Shown: positions 23,470 to 31,676 of the stretch, in pieces
Numbering within the stretch: the stretch's first letter is position 1
How the letters are laid out: the number at the start of each line of letters is the position of its first letter
Origin: Actinomycetota bacterium
Lineage (GTDB): Bacteria > Actinomycetota > Thermoleophilia > Gaiellales > Gaiellaceae
Reading direction: 5' to 3'
Assembly: GCA_013696805.1 (NCBI GenBank)
Contig: JACCXX010000019.1
Location: 1 to 36,467 of the forward strand
Length of the DNA: 36,467 bases
Made by a program: the position numbers and the translations under genes
Notes under the pieces: generated by a model
Told to the model about the DNA's origin: nothing
What the model saw: only the letters and a program-made list of their open reading frames with translations
Database searches by the model: none

Positions 23470-23487
23470 CCCAAATCAGAATTTGGG
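23470..23487 (-). promoter_or_regulatory. hairpin in the protease 5' leader
   Basis: CCCAAAT-caga-ATTTGGG is a perfect 7-bp stem about 41 nt upstream of the protease ATG, in the 184-nt gap to the divergent murT. It lies between CCCCTGAAAGGG-like and GCGCG-rich pairing segments. The c-di-GMP riboswitch signatures (GCAAACC, GACGCAAAGCC) are absent. It may be a structured leader or an operator. Confidence 0.4.
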
Positions 23488-23613
23488 CTGACCGTAGGTT
23501 CGCGGGAGTAGCGCACCATCACCCTTTCAGGGGAGAGCCGACCTGAAAACGAGCAAAGATCACTCGACAGAGGGATCTGGCGCTCTCCCTCAATTTCGGG
23601 ATACGCTCAGGCC

Positions 23614-24990
23614 GTGCGTCCGCACGTCCCCCTGGTAGCGGGAATTGCCGCTGCGCGCGCCGCTGCGGGACTGTCCAGGCTCGTGGGTGCGGGCGGCGGA
23701 ACGACGGTGCCCGGGAAGCTGCTCGCCCTGATCGATCCGAGCGCGGTTGACCGGCTCGCGGCTCGGCTCCCACTAGGGACGGCGCTCATCTCGGCCACGA
23801 ACGGTAAGACGACCACGGCGGCGATGACAGCGAAAATCCTCGCGCCTCGCGCGCGGCTCGCCTACAACCGCTCTGGTGCCAACCTCGTGTCAGGGGTGGC
23901 CTCTACGCTGCTCGCCGAGAGCGGCGCCGAGCTCGGGCTCTTCGAGGTGGACGAAGGTGCCTTTCCCGAGGTCGCGCAACGTGTCCGGCCGCGCGCGGTT
24001 TGTCTCGGGAACTTGTTTCGGGATCAGCTCGATCGTTACGGCGAGCTGGAGCTGATCGCGGAGCGCTGGCGGGCGGCGGTGCGCGATCTCCCCGAGACCA
24101 CCGCTCTCGTGGCGAACGGCGACGACCCTCAGGTGGGCGATCTCGCTCGCGAGCGCTCCGGCGCGGTCCTTTTCGGCCTCGACGATCCCAGACACGGCGC
24201 CACTGGCCTCTCGCACGCCGCCGACTCCAAATGGTGCCTCGTGTGCGGCCGGCCGTACCGCTACACCGCTGCGTATGTCGGCCACCTCGGCGATTACCAC
24301 TGCGAGAGCTGCGGACATCAGCGACCAGGGCTCGACGTGGCGGCCCGCTCGATCGAGCTCGACGGCCTGGAGAGCGTGGCGTTCGATCTAGTCACCCGCG
24401 AGGCGACTCGGCGAATTCGCCTGCGTCTGCCCGGTCTCTACAACGTCTATAACGCCGTCGCGGCCGCCACCCTCTCGATCACGCTCGGAGCGACCCTGGA
24501 CGAGGTTGAAGTAGGCCTCGAGAGCTTCAGCGCGGCTTTCGGACGCTTCGAACGCATCGAAATCGGCGACAGGCGGCTCCTCGTCCTCCTGATCAAGAAC
24601 CCGGCGGGCGCCAACGAGGCCGTACGCACGCTGGTCACCGGCGGGCCGCCCCGGCTGGCCGTCATCGCCCTGAACGACGCGATCGCGGACGGCCGCGATG
24701 TGTCCTGGATCTGGGATGTGGACTTCGAGCCGCTCTTCGACGGCCTCGATCGGCTCGTAGCGAGCGGTGACCGGGCCGCCGAGCTAGCTCTACGAGCCAA
24801 GTACGGCGGGGTCCCGGCCGATGTTGTGGAGCTGGAGACGGACTTGGGACGTGCTCTCGACCGGGGGCTCGCACTGACTGAGCCAGGCGGAGAGCTCGTC
24901 GTTCTGCCCACGTACACGGCGATGCTGGCCCTGCGAAAGATCGTCACCGAGCGCGGCTTCGTCCGCCCCTACTGGAAGCAGGCCGCGTGA
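23614..24990 (+). CDS. murT: lipid II isoglutaminyl synthase subunit MurT
   Basis: The 458-aa Mur-ligase family protein starts at GTG. The ATP loop SATNGKTTTAAM (~64-75) is followed by the central Mur ligase domain, interrupted by a zinc ribbon (CLVCGRPYRYTAAYVGHLGDYHCESCG, ~209-235) that marks MurT. The C-terminal domain carries SWIWDVDFE, whose Asp completes the amidotransferase triad with GatD. MurT activates the alpha-carboxylate of D-Glu in the lipid II stem peptide and amidates it with ammonia from GatD, giving D-isoglutamine. The start lies 6 nt after a TACGCT box without a ribosome binding site. The stop overlaps gatD (GTGA). Confidence 0.93.
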   Translation: MRPHVPLVAGIAAARAAAGLSRLVGAGGGTTVPGKLLALIDPSAVDRLAARLPLGTALISATNGKTTTAAMTAKILAPRARLAYNRSGANLVSGVASTLLAESGAELGLFEVDEGAFPEVAQRVRPRAVCLGNLFRDQLDRYGELELIAERWRAAVRDLPETTALVANGDDPQVGDLARERSGAVLFGLDDPRHGATGLSHAADSKWCLVCGRPYRYTAAYVGHLGDYHCESCGHQRPGLDVAARSIELDGLESVAFDLVTREATRRIRLRLPGLYNVYNAVAAATLSITLGATLDEVEVGLESFSAAFGRFERIEIGDRRLLVLLIKNPAGANEAVRTLVTGGPPRLAVIALNDAIADGRDVSWIWDVDFEPLFDGLDRLVASGDRAAELALRAKYGGVPADVVELETDLGRALDRGLALTEPGGELVVLPTYTAMLALRKIVTERGFVRPYWKQAA

Positions 24991-25736
24991 AGGTCGTCAT
25001 CGGGCACCTCTATCCGGACTACCTGAACATCTACGCCGACCGGGGCAACATCGCCGTCTTCGAGCGGCGTGCCGCCTGGCGTGGGATCGAGCTCGAGGTG
25101 GACGAGGTCGGGCCCGGAGACGAGGTGCGCCCTGGCGCTCACGATCTGCTCTACATCGGCGGCGGCCAGGACCGGGAGCAGGCGCTGATCGCACCGGATC
25201 TCGCCGCCAAGGGCGAGAGCGTGATGGCGGCCGTGCAGCGAGGAGCAGCCCTCCTTGCGGTCTGCGGCGGGTATCAGCTGCTCGGGCGGTTTTACCGCGA
25301 CCGTTCCGGAGCCGAGCTGCCGGGCGTCGGCCTCTTTCCCCTGTACACGGTGGCCGGCGAGCGGCGCATGATCGGAGACGTCCTGCTCGAGTGCGAGCTG
25401 GAGCCCGGGGCTCGGCGCACGCTTGCCGGTTTTGAGAATCACGCAGGCCGCACGTACCTCGACGAGGGAGCAGAACCGTTGGGGCGCGTGGTCGCGGGCT
25501 TCGGGAACGACGGCGAGAGCGGCCTCGAGGGCTGTCGTGTCGGGAGGGCGCTCGGGACGTATCTCCACGGCCCGCTGCTCCCGCGCAATCCGTGGCTCGC
25601 GGACTGGCTGCTCGCACAAGCTCTCCGGCACCGCCTGGGCGAGGCGCTCGCTCTTGAGGAACTGGAGGATTCGCTCGAGGCGGAGGCGCACGCAGTCTCG
25701 TCAGCCCGCGCGCACGAGCGCGGCGGCCGCTATTGA
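24987..25736 (+). CDS. gatD: lipid II isoglutaminyl synthase glutaminase subunit GatD
   Basis: The 249-aa class I-like (CobB/CobQ-type) glutaminase has YIGGGQDREQ, the nucleophile Cys93 in LAVCGGYQLLG and His194 in TYLHGPLLPRNP. It lacks the usual Glu of the triad, as known for GatD, which borrows an Asp from MurT. It feeds ammonia to MurT. The GTG start overlaps the murT stop, so production is coupled. A C-terminal ~30-residue Ala/Glu-rich extension follows the domain. Confidence 0.93.
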   Translation: MKVVIGHLYPDYLNIYADRGNIAVFERRAAWRGIELEVDEVGPGDEVRPGAHDLLYIGGGQDREQALIAPDLAAKGESVMAAVQRGAALLAVCGGYQLLGRFYRDRSGAELPGVGLFPLYTVAGERRMIGDVLLECELEPGARRTLAGFENHAGRTYLDEGAEPLGRVVAGFGNDGESGLEGCRVGRALGTYLHGPLLPRNPWLADWLLAQALRHRLGEALALEELEDSLEAEAHAVSSARAHERGGRY

Positions 25737-25787
25737 CACCGAGGGTCAGGAGAGCTCGTCTATGACGTGGAGTGCATTTGGTCGCGG

Positions 25788-25832
25788 AAAGTGCGAAGCA
25801 CTTTGCGCGAGTCCCGGCCCGTGGGCCGGGAC
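25788..25832. terminator. two hairpins between convergent gatD and the Nudix gene
   Basis: AAAGTGC-gaa-GCACTTT (25788-25804) and GTCCCGGCCC-gt-GGGCCGGGAC (25811-25832) are both perfect. The second abuts the Nudix stop codon. Their place between two converging genes suggests bidirectional termination, although T tracts are lacking. Confidence 0.7.
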
Positions 25833-26291
25833 CTATGGCGCCCAAAGAGGACCGAGGTAGACCACAGGATCCCCCGGTCGCCATCGCGTCAAGAAGCGCT
25901 GAATCGGCGGATGGAGCACAACGTCGTCGAGCTCGCCGACCTCGAAGAGCCGGTGACCTCGTACGGCTGCGTCCTTCGAGGTCACTCGCTCCAGCGATCG
26001 CCCCTCGAGGTCGCCCGAGAAGATGATGTGCACGACGTGCTTCTGCGCGAAGCTCCGCTGCGGCGCGATTGAGTCGACGATCGCCACCGGGCCTTCGACG
26101 GGGATGCCATTCGAGATGCCGATCTCCTCGGCCAACTCGCGATGGAGCGCGCTCACCAGGCTCTCGCCCGAGTTCACGCCTCCGCCGGGCAGGAGCCAGT
26201 ACTGGCGCTCGCCCTTCTCGTGCCGGCAGAGCAGAATGCGACCGCCCCACCGAAGGATGGCGGAAACTCGGATGCGGGGCTCGGTCGCCAT
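25833..26291 (-). CDS. Nudix hydrolase
   Basis: The 152-aa protein carries a complete Nudix box GGGVNSGESLVSALHRELAEEIGI (GX5EX7REUXEEXGU) at ~36-59. It hydrolyses a nucleoside diphosphate linked to another group; the substrate cannot be told. It is the last gene of the miaB-to-nudix operon and starts exactly where dut ends (26292), so it could act with dUTPase in nucleotide-pool cleaning. Length is normal. Confidence 0.9.
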   Translation of the reverse strand: MATEPRIRVSAILRWGGRILLCRHEKGERQYWLLPGGGVNSGESLVSALHRELAEEIGISNGIPVEGPVAIVDSIAPQRSFAQKHVVHIIFSGDLEGRSLERVTSKDAAVRGHRLFEVGELDDVVLHPPIQRFLTRWRPGDPVVYLGPLWAP

Positions 26292-26726
26292 CTAGGCTCG
26301 TGAAGAGCCAAAGCCCCGCGCGCCTCGCTCACTCTCTTCGAGCTCTCTCAGCTCCTCGGGCTCGACCGTCTCGACCGCCTGGACGACGAGTTGCGCGATT
26401 CGCATGCCAGGCTCGACGACGAACGTTTCCGCCCGGTCCGTGTTCAGCAGGATTACGCGGACCTCCCCTCGATAACCGGAGTCGACCAGACCGGGGCTGT
26501 TCAAGATCGTGATCCCGTGCTTGGCGGCGAGCCCAGATCGCGGTTGGACGAAGCCCGCGTATCCCGGGGGAATCTCCACGGCCAACCCGGTTCCGACGAC
26601 GGCTCGCTCCCCCGGCCCCAGCTCGTGCCGCTCGTAGGCGGCGAGGTCTAGGCCCGCATCTCCCTCGTATGCCCGATCCGGCACCACGGCGTCCTCACGC
26701 AGCCGCCGGATCCCGAGGCGCGTCAC
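26292..26726 (-). CDS. dut: dUTP diphosphatase
   Basis: The 144-aa trimeric-type dUTPase shows all five motifs: AGLDLAA, PRSGLA, LNSPGLVDSGYRGE, a motif-4 region (PGMRIAQLVV) and the C-terminal Gly-rich RGARGFGSS. It cleaves dUTP to dUMP and pyrophosphate, keeping uracil out of DNA and supplying thymidylate synthesis. It overlaps hflX by 4 nt (ATGA) and abuts the Nudix gene, so it is coupled within the operon. Confidence 0.95.
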   Translation of the reverse strand: MTRLGIRRLREDAVVPDRAYEGDAGLDLAAYERHELGPGERAVVGTGLAVEIPPGYAGFVQPRSGLAAKHGITILNSPGLVDSGYRGEVRVILLNTDRAETFVVEPGMRIAQLVVQAVETVEPEELRELEESERGARGFGSSRA

Positions 26727-28030
26727 CCTGCTGCCCTATCCGGCGTGTGCTTCGCCTCTGCGACGAGGTAGGCGGCGAAACGGCGAAGGTCGCGCCTGGG
26801 GAGCCGCGCGAGCACCAGGACCCCGTCGGGGCCATCCTCTCGCTCGTCAATCGGCGCGCCGAGCGAGTACAGCTCTGCCAGCTTGCCGCCCTCCTCGTAG
26901 GGCAGGAGCAGCCGGACGGCCTCGAAGCGCTCCGCGAAACGTTCGGCGATCTCGACACGCAGCTCGTCTATGCCTTCTCCGGTGTGTGCTGAGACCTGCG
27001 GCGCGTCGGGAAAGCGGTTGGCCAGCCGGCGCCGGGCGGGCTGGGCGACTCGGTCGATCTTGTTCAGGACCGGCACGATCGGCAGTTCGTCGGCGCCGAT
27101 CTCGGCGAGAACGGCGCCGACGGCTTCAGCCATCGCTTCCCGCTGCTCGTCAGGCGCCGATGCGTCGATCACGTGCAGGACGAGATCGGCGGCCAGCGTC
27201 TCCTCGAGCGTAGCGGCGAAGCCTTCGACCAGCTCGTGAGGAAGCCGCCTGATGAAGCCCACCGTGTCGGTTACTAGGTACTTGCGGCCGTCGTGCTCGA
27301 ACCCTCGAGTAGTCGGGTCGAGCGTCTCGAACAGGCGGTCGTTGACAGGCACGCCCGCATCGGTCAGGCGATTCAGCAGAGTCGACTTGCCCACGTTCGT
27401 GTACCCGGCGAGGGCAACTGTCGGAGTCTCGGAGCGTGCGCGCGATTTGCGCCTCGTCGCCCGCTGCTTGCTCAACTCTCGGAGCCGGCGTCGCAGGAGC
27501 GTGACGCGTCGGCCGGCAAGACGACGGTCGGTCTCCAGCTGCGACTCACCCGGCCCGCGCGTGCCGACGCCCCCCCCGAGGCGCTCGAGGTGCTGCCACA
27601 TGCCGCGCATGCGTGGGAGGTTGTACTGGAGTTGCGCCAGCTCGACCTGGAGCTTTCCTTCCGCGCTCCGTGCATGCTGGGCGAAGATGTCCAGGATCAG
27701 TTGGGTGCGATCGATCACGCGTGTCGAGAGAGCATCCTCGAGGCGGCGTTGCTGGGAGGGGCTGAGCTCGTCGTCGACGAGCAACGACTCGGCTCGGACG
27801 TCCGCGTACTGCGCCTGGAGCTCCGTGAGCTTCCCCTTGCCCACGTAGGTGCGCTCGTCAGGCCGGGGGCGGCGCTGGACGAGCTCGCCCACCGGCTCGA
27901 CTCCAGCTGCGCGGGAGAGCTCGCGGAGCTCGCCGAGCTCGTCCGCTTCGTCGACCCCAGGAGCCAGCACGGCGACGATGAATCCCCGCTCAGGCTCCGC
28001 GCCCGGGGCGGGATCCGGCTGGCGTGTCAC
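26723..28030 (-). CDS. hflX: GTPase HflX
   Basis: The 435-aa GTPase starts at GTG. The HflX N-terminal domain (DERTYVGKGKLTELQ, VDDELSPSQQRRLEDAL, VIDRTQLILDIFAQHARSAEGKLQVELAQLQYNLPRM) and its GGGVGTRGPGESQLETDRR linker are followed by a G domain: G1 GYTNVGKST, G3 DTVGF and G4 NKID. HflX splits stalled or idle 70S ribosomes under stress. It lies 39 nt after the aminotransferase gene in the same operon. Confidence 0.95.
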   Translation of the reverse strand: MTRQPDPAPGAEPERGFIVAVLAPGVDEADELGELRELSRAAGVEPVGELVQRRPRPDERTYVGKGKLTELQAQYADVRAESLLVDDELSPSQQRRLEDALSTRVIDRTQLILDIFAQHARSAEGKLQVELAQLQYNLPRMRGMWQHLERLGGGVGTRGPGESQLETDRRLAGRRVTLLRRRLRELSKQRATRRKSRARSETPTVALAGYTNVGKSTLLNRLTDAGVPVNDRLFETLDPTTRGFEHDGRKYLVTDTVGFIRRLPHELVEGFAATLEETLAADLVLHVIDASAPDEQREAMAEAVGAVLAEIGADELPIVPVLNKIDRVAQPARRRLANRFPDAPQVSAHTGEGIDELRVEIAERFAERFEAVRLLLPYEEGGKLAELYSLGAPIDEREDGPDGVLVLARLPRRDLRRFAAYLVAEAKHTPDRAAG

Positions 28031-28069
28031 GACTGGATTATGGCCGAGGCACCGCTTGCGGTGCCGGTC

Positions 28070-29290
28070 TCAGGACGTGCGCGCTCCGCCCGCGCGTCCG
28101 TCGGAAATGACCGGTCGACCCAATCGACCCGTTTCGCCCTGAGCGACTGATCTGAGCGCAGCGATGCGGTCGACCGCCTCTTCGAGGCGGTCGTCGCCCA
28201 CGGTCAGGGAGATACGGACGAATCCTTCGCCGTGTGGGCCGTAAGCGCCACCCGGTGAGATCACCACGTTCGCGCGCTCGAGCACGAGCTCTGCGAACGA
28301 AGCCGACGTGTGTCCTTCGGGCACACGTGCCCAGAAATACGGAGTCGCTCGCGGCGGCTCGACCTCGAGCCCGATTGCCCGCAGTCCCTCGGCGACGAGG
28401 TCGCGGCGCCGCTGATAGATCTGCGACATCTCCCGTGGAAAGCCGCGCGCCTCGGTGAGCGCTGCGATCGCGGCGCGCTGCACGGCGTCGAACATGCCCG
28501 AGTCGAGGTTCGTCTTCAGGTGACGGTAGCGCTCGACGATCTCGGCGTTCCCGGCTATCCACCCGGCGCGCCAGCCGGTCATGTTCCAACCCTTCGACAG
28601 CGAGAAGATCTCCACGCCCACGTCCTTCGCGCCTTCGGCCTGGAGGAAGCTCGGCGCCGTGTAGCCGTCGAACGTGATCTCCGAGTACGCGTTGTCGTGC
28701 ACGACGATCAGACCGCGGTCGCGCCCGAATGCGACCACGTGCTCGAAGAAGTCGACCTCGACAGTCGCCCCGGTCGGGTTGTTTGGGTAGTTGACGAACA
28801 GGAGCCTGCCCTCGGGCGCGCTCTCGAGATCGGGCAGGAACCCGTTCTCTTCTGCGAGCGGAAGGTAGTGGACTTTCGCTCCGGAAAACAGCGGCCCGGA
28901 TGTGTAGGGCGGATAGCCCGGATCCGGCGCCAGCGCCGTGTCGCCGGGATCGAGGGTCGCCAGCGCCACGTGGGCGACGCCCTCCTTGCCCCCGAGCACG
29001 GGGATGACTTCGGTCTCGGGATCGATCGCCACTCCGAAACGCTCGGCGTAGAACCCGGCTACAGCCTCTCGGAAAGCCGCCGTCCCGCGATTCGAGGGGT
29101 ACTGGTGCGTCGCCGGGTCGCGGATCGCTTCCGCCATGGCCTCGATCACCGCCGTCGGTGTGGGGAGATCCGGATCGCCGATCCCCAGGCTGATGACGTC
29201 GATGCCGGCCAGCTCGCGCTCTTCGATCTTGCGCTCGAGCTCGGCGAAGAGGTATGGCGGGACCGCGTCCAGGCGGCGCGCGAACTTCAC
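28070..29290 (-). CDS. dapL: LL-diaminopimelate aminotransferase (class I/II PLP enzyme)
   Basis: The true start is the GTG at 29290, which overlaps the dapF stop and gives 406 aa beginning VKFARRLDAVPPYLF; the ORF-track start lies inside dapF. Fold-type I motifs are present: GIGDPDLPTP, GGKEGVAH, NYPNNPTGATV, HDNAYSEITFDGY and the PLP lysine in SLSKGWNMTGWR. Adjacency to dapF supports DapL, which makes LL-diaminopimelate from tetrahydrodipicolinate and glutamate, skipping the acylated intermediates. An alanine/aspartate-type transaminase role is not excluded. The C-terminal ~15 residues (GRPVISDGRAGGARTS) appear extra. Confidence 0.85.
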   Translation of the reverse strand: MKFARRLDAVPPYLFAELERKIEERELAGIDVISLGIGDPDLPTPTAVIEAMAEAIRDPATHQYPSNRGTAAFREAVAGFYAERFGVAIDPETEVIPVLGGKEGVAHVALATLDPGDTALAPDPGYPPYTSGPLFSGAKVHYLPLAEENGFLPDLESAPEGRLLFVNYPNNPTGATVEVDFFEHVVAFGRDRGLIVVHDNAYSEITFDGYTAPSFLQAEGAKDVGVEIFSLSKGWNMTGWRAGWIAGNAEIVERYRHLKTNLDSGMFDAVQRAAIAALTEARGFPREMSQIYQRRRDLVAEGLRAIGLEVEPPRATPYFWARVPEGHTSASFAELVLERANVVISPGGAYGPHGEGFVRISLTVGDDRLEEAVDRIAALRSVAQGETGRLGRPVISDGRAGGARTS

Positions 29291-30069
29291 AGCTCGAGCT
29301 CCTCCGAGAGCTGGACGCTGCAAATCTCTTCGGCGGGTCCGATCAGACGGGCGTTCATTTCGTCGTCGAGGGCGACCTCGAGGTCGCCGCCGGCCAGGTG
29401 GACGGTGACCGGGCTCTGGCACCAACCGTGACGCACGGCGGCGCTGGCGACGGCTACGGCGCTCGTGCCGGAGGAGAGCGTCTCCCCCGCTCCACGCTCC
29501 CAGACGCCGACGCTCACGTCATGCGAACCGTCGACGCGAACCAGCTGGACGTTCGTGCGCTCGGGGAACCGCTCGTGGTTCTCGACCAGCGGCCCCAGGC
29601 GCAAGAGCTCGTTCCGCCCGGGCTCGCGTCGGATGACGGCATGCGGGTTGCCGACCGACACAGGCACGAGCTCGACGGCCTCGCCGCCGATGTCGATCGT
29701 CTCTGGCTCCCCCACCTCGGCCCTGCCGACGTCCATCTCGACCTGCTTGCCCTCGCGCATGGTCGCGACCACCTCGCGTGACCCGACGGAAATCCGAACC
29801 TCGCCGGAGCCGCTGCGACGCGCGAGCCAGCGGGCTGCGATCCGCGTCCCGTTGCCGGAGAGCTCGGCCGTGGAGCCGTCGGGGTTCCAGATCACGACCT
29901 CGGCGCGATCGCCGTTGGCAGACGTCACCTCGACGATTCCGTCGGAGCCCACGCCGAAGTGGTAATCGCAAAGCTTCCGGACCCGCTCCGGCGTCAGCGG
30001 AAAGGCAAGCTCAGCCCGCTCGACCAGCAGGTAATCGTTGCCGAGCCCGTGCCACTTCAAGAATTTCAT
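29287..30069 (-). CDS. dapF: diaminopimelate epimerase family protein, both catalytic Cys replaced by Ser
   Basis: ATG 30069 gives 260 aa starting MKFLKWHGLGNDYLLVERAE, the normal DapF N-terminus; the longer ORF start adds nonsense from the miaA end. DapF interconverts LL- and meso-diaminopimelate using two cysteines, one in (M)CGNG and one in the SCGTG-type motif. Here they read ELSGNGTRIAARWL and GETLSSGTSAVAVA. I checked both codons on the DNA (tcc and tcc), and both are serine. The rest of the family pattern (NPHAVI, ERTNVQLV) is intact. It could be a clade-specific variant or a protein with altered chemistry. It overlaps miaA by 59 nt and dapL by 4 nt. Confidence 0.87.
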   Translation of the reverse strand: MKFLKWHGLGNDYLLVERAELAFPLTPERVRKLCDYHFGVGSDGIVEVTSANGDRAEVVIWNPDGSTAELSGNGTRIAARWLARRSGSGEVRISVGSREVVATMREGKQVEMDVGRAEVGEPETIDIGGEAVELVPVSVGNPHAVIRREPGRNELLRLGPLVENHERFPERTNVQLVRVDGSHDVSVGVWERGAGETLSSGTSAVAVASAAVRHGWCQSPVTVHLAGGDLEVALDDEMNARLIGPAEEICSVQLSEELEL

Positions 30070-30922
30070 CGGCGGTCTCGCCCGGAGGGCGATTCGCAGG
30101 CAGGCTAACAAGGTCCGGAATCCGTCGCATCCATTTGCGCTGGTAGGAGGCGTAGCGCCTGGTGCGGCGGATCAGGGCCTCGACCGCCGGCTCGTCGTCG
30201 GAGTGCTCTGCGAGCTCGGCGAGGCCGAGTGCATGCCGAGCCGTGTCCGACATCGGAGCGGAAAGCGCTCGCTCGACCTCGGCGCGAACGCCTTTCGCGA
30301 ACATCTCGCGAGCGCGGGCCTCGATCCGCTGGTCGAGCTCCTCCTTTGCGAGGTCGAGCCCGAATACGACGGTCGGGTGCCGTGTCGCGTCCGTCCAGAG
30401 GCGGCTCTGACCAGCGCGCAACGAGACACCCGACTCGGCCAGCTCGAGCGCACGGACGACTCGCCGCCTGTCGTTCGGATGAACGGTCGCCGCCGTTTCC
30501 GGATCGCTCTCGGAAAGCAGCCCGTGCGCGCGTACGCCGCCCTGTTCGTCGTAGATGGACTCCCACCGCTCCCGTGCACCCGGGGTCGGCGCCGGAGGCA
30601 GATCGAGGTCGGCCAGAGCCGCTCGAAAGTAGAGCCCGGTCCCACCGACCACGATCGGAGCCTTGCCTGCGGCGAGGATCTCGTCGATCGCCTGCTGGGC
30701 CAGGTGCTGGTACTCCCCCACCGACGCGTCGTGATCGAGCTCCCAGACCGCTACGAGACGGGTCGGCCGCTCGGGCTGGGCGGTGAGGATCGGCAAGCCG
30801 CGGTAAACCTGCATCGAGTCGGCGGAGACGATCTCGGCCGGGATTCGCTCGGCGACCGCCTCGGCCACGGCGGTTTTTCCCGACGCCGTCGGGCCGAAGA
30901 GGGCCAGAACCGGTTCAGTCAC
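30011..30922 (-). CDS. miaA: tRNA dimethylallyltransferase MiaA
   Basis: The P-loop LFGPTASGKTAVAEAVA, SADSMQVYRGL, VVGGTGLYFRA and the C-terminal tRNA-binding RRTRRYASYQRKWMRR identify MiaA. It adds a dimethylallyl group to A37 of tRNAs reading UNN codons. GTG 30922 puts the P-loop at the usual distance from the start (303 aa); ATG 30955 is an alternative adding eleven residues. MiaB, the next enzyme acting on the same base, is encoded two genes upstream in the operon. It overlaps the phosphatase gene by 8 nt. Confidence 0.94.
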   Translation of the reverse strand: MTEPVLALFGPTASGKTAVAEAVAERIPAEIVSADSMQVYRGLPILTAQPERPTRLVAVWELDHDASVGEYQHLAQQAIDEILAAGKAPIVVGGTGLYFRAALADLDLPPAPTPGARERWESIYDEQGGVRAHGLLSESDPETAATVHPNDRRRVVRALELAESGVSLRAGQSRLWTDATRHPTVVFGLDLAKEELDQRIEARAREMFAKGVRAEVERALSAPMSDTARHALGLAELAEHSDDEPAVEALIRRTRRYASYQRKWMRRIPDLVSLPANRPPGETADEILEVARARQRLPAGRAG

Positions 30923-31676
30923 GGAGCCGCGCGCGTGCGCGCGCGAGGTCGTCATCGCTCACGCCTGCGGAGCGGAGGTACTCCTCGACGCTTCCGTAGC
31001 GCTGCTCGAGCTCCTCGAACACCCCGGCGATCGACTCGGGGGGCGTCTGCGCGATCCGGTGGAGCCGCTCCAGCTCCGCCTCCGTCTCGGCCTGCGCGAA
31101 CCACTCCTCGTGCCGCGGTCGCAACCGCTCTTCGCTGAGCGCGTAGTCGGCGGCGATCTGCTCAACGTCGACGCCCGCCAGATAGAGCAGGAACGCCGTG
31201 AGCAGGCCGGTGCGGTCCTTGCCGCCCACGCAGTGGACGACGACACCTCCCGCGGACGCGTCGGCGACGGCCCGCACTCCGTTGCCGACGTTCTGCTTGA
31301 AGCGCTCCAGGAAAATCAGGTACACGTCGCGGGTCGCGGTGGCCACATCCGGCGCGGAGGCCGCAGCTGCCTCGACCTCCTCGGTCACCTGCTGGCGGTC
31401 GAAAGGATCCCTCTCCATGAATGGAACGTGGACGACGTCAACGGGAACCTCCGCAGGCGGGTCGTCGGCGAGCTCGTCCTCACTTCGGAGGTCGATGACG
31501 GTCTTCACCCCGTAGTCGACGAGCGCCTGCCAGCCCGTGTCGGTCAGCCGGCGGATGCTGTCAGCCCGAACGATGCTGCCGTACCGAGTCTCGTCACCAT
31601 CTTCGGTGCGGTGTCCACCGAGATCCCTGGCGTTCAGGACGCCGTCCCAGGCAAGTTCGCGCTGATGGAGAGCCAT
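30915..31676 (-). CDS. tyrosine/serine protein phosphatase (Y_phosphatase3 type)
   Basis: The 253-aa protein has the N-terminal NARDLGGHRTEDG signature and the P-loop HCVGGKDRTG (~147-156), i.e. HCxxGKDRT, of the bacterial dual-specificity/PtpB-like family; Asp/Arg in GKDRT favours this group. It dephosphorylates phosphoprotein or phosphoinositide-type substrates; the target is unknown. Its ATG shares one base with the miaB stop (TGATG). Placement between miaB and miaA is probably operon economy rather than shared function. The C-terminal ~60 residues form a helical extension. Confidence 0.88.
   Translation of the reverse strand: MALHQRELAWDGVLNARDLGGHRTEDGDETRYGSIVRADSIRRLTDTGWQALVDYGVKTVIDLRSEDELADDPPAEVPVDVVHVPFMERDPFDRQQVTEEVEAAAASAPDVATATRDVYLIFLERFKQNVGNGVRAVADASAGGVVVHCVGGKDRTGLLTAFLLYLAGVDVEQIAADYALSEERLRPRHEEWFAQAETEAELERLHRIAQTPPESIAGVFEELEQRYGSVEEYLRSAGVSDDDLARARARLRD

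Noticed and set aside
23430-23613. c-di-GMP riboswitch upstream of the S8 protease
   Set aside because: The conserved GEMM segments (GCAAACC, GACGCAAAGCC) are absent; only generic hairpins are seen.
28310-29431. 373-aa plus-strand ORF opposite the aminotransferase
   Set aside because: Shadow of the dapL reading frame; composition is that of reversed codons.
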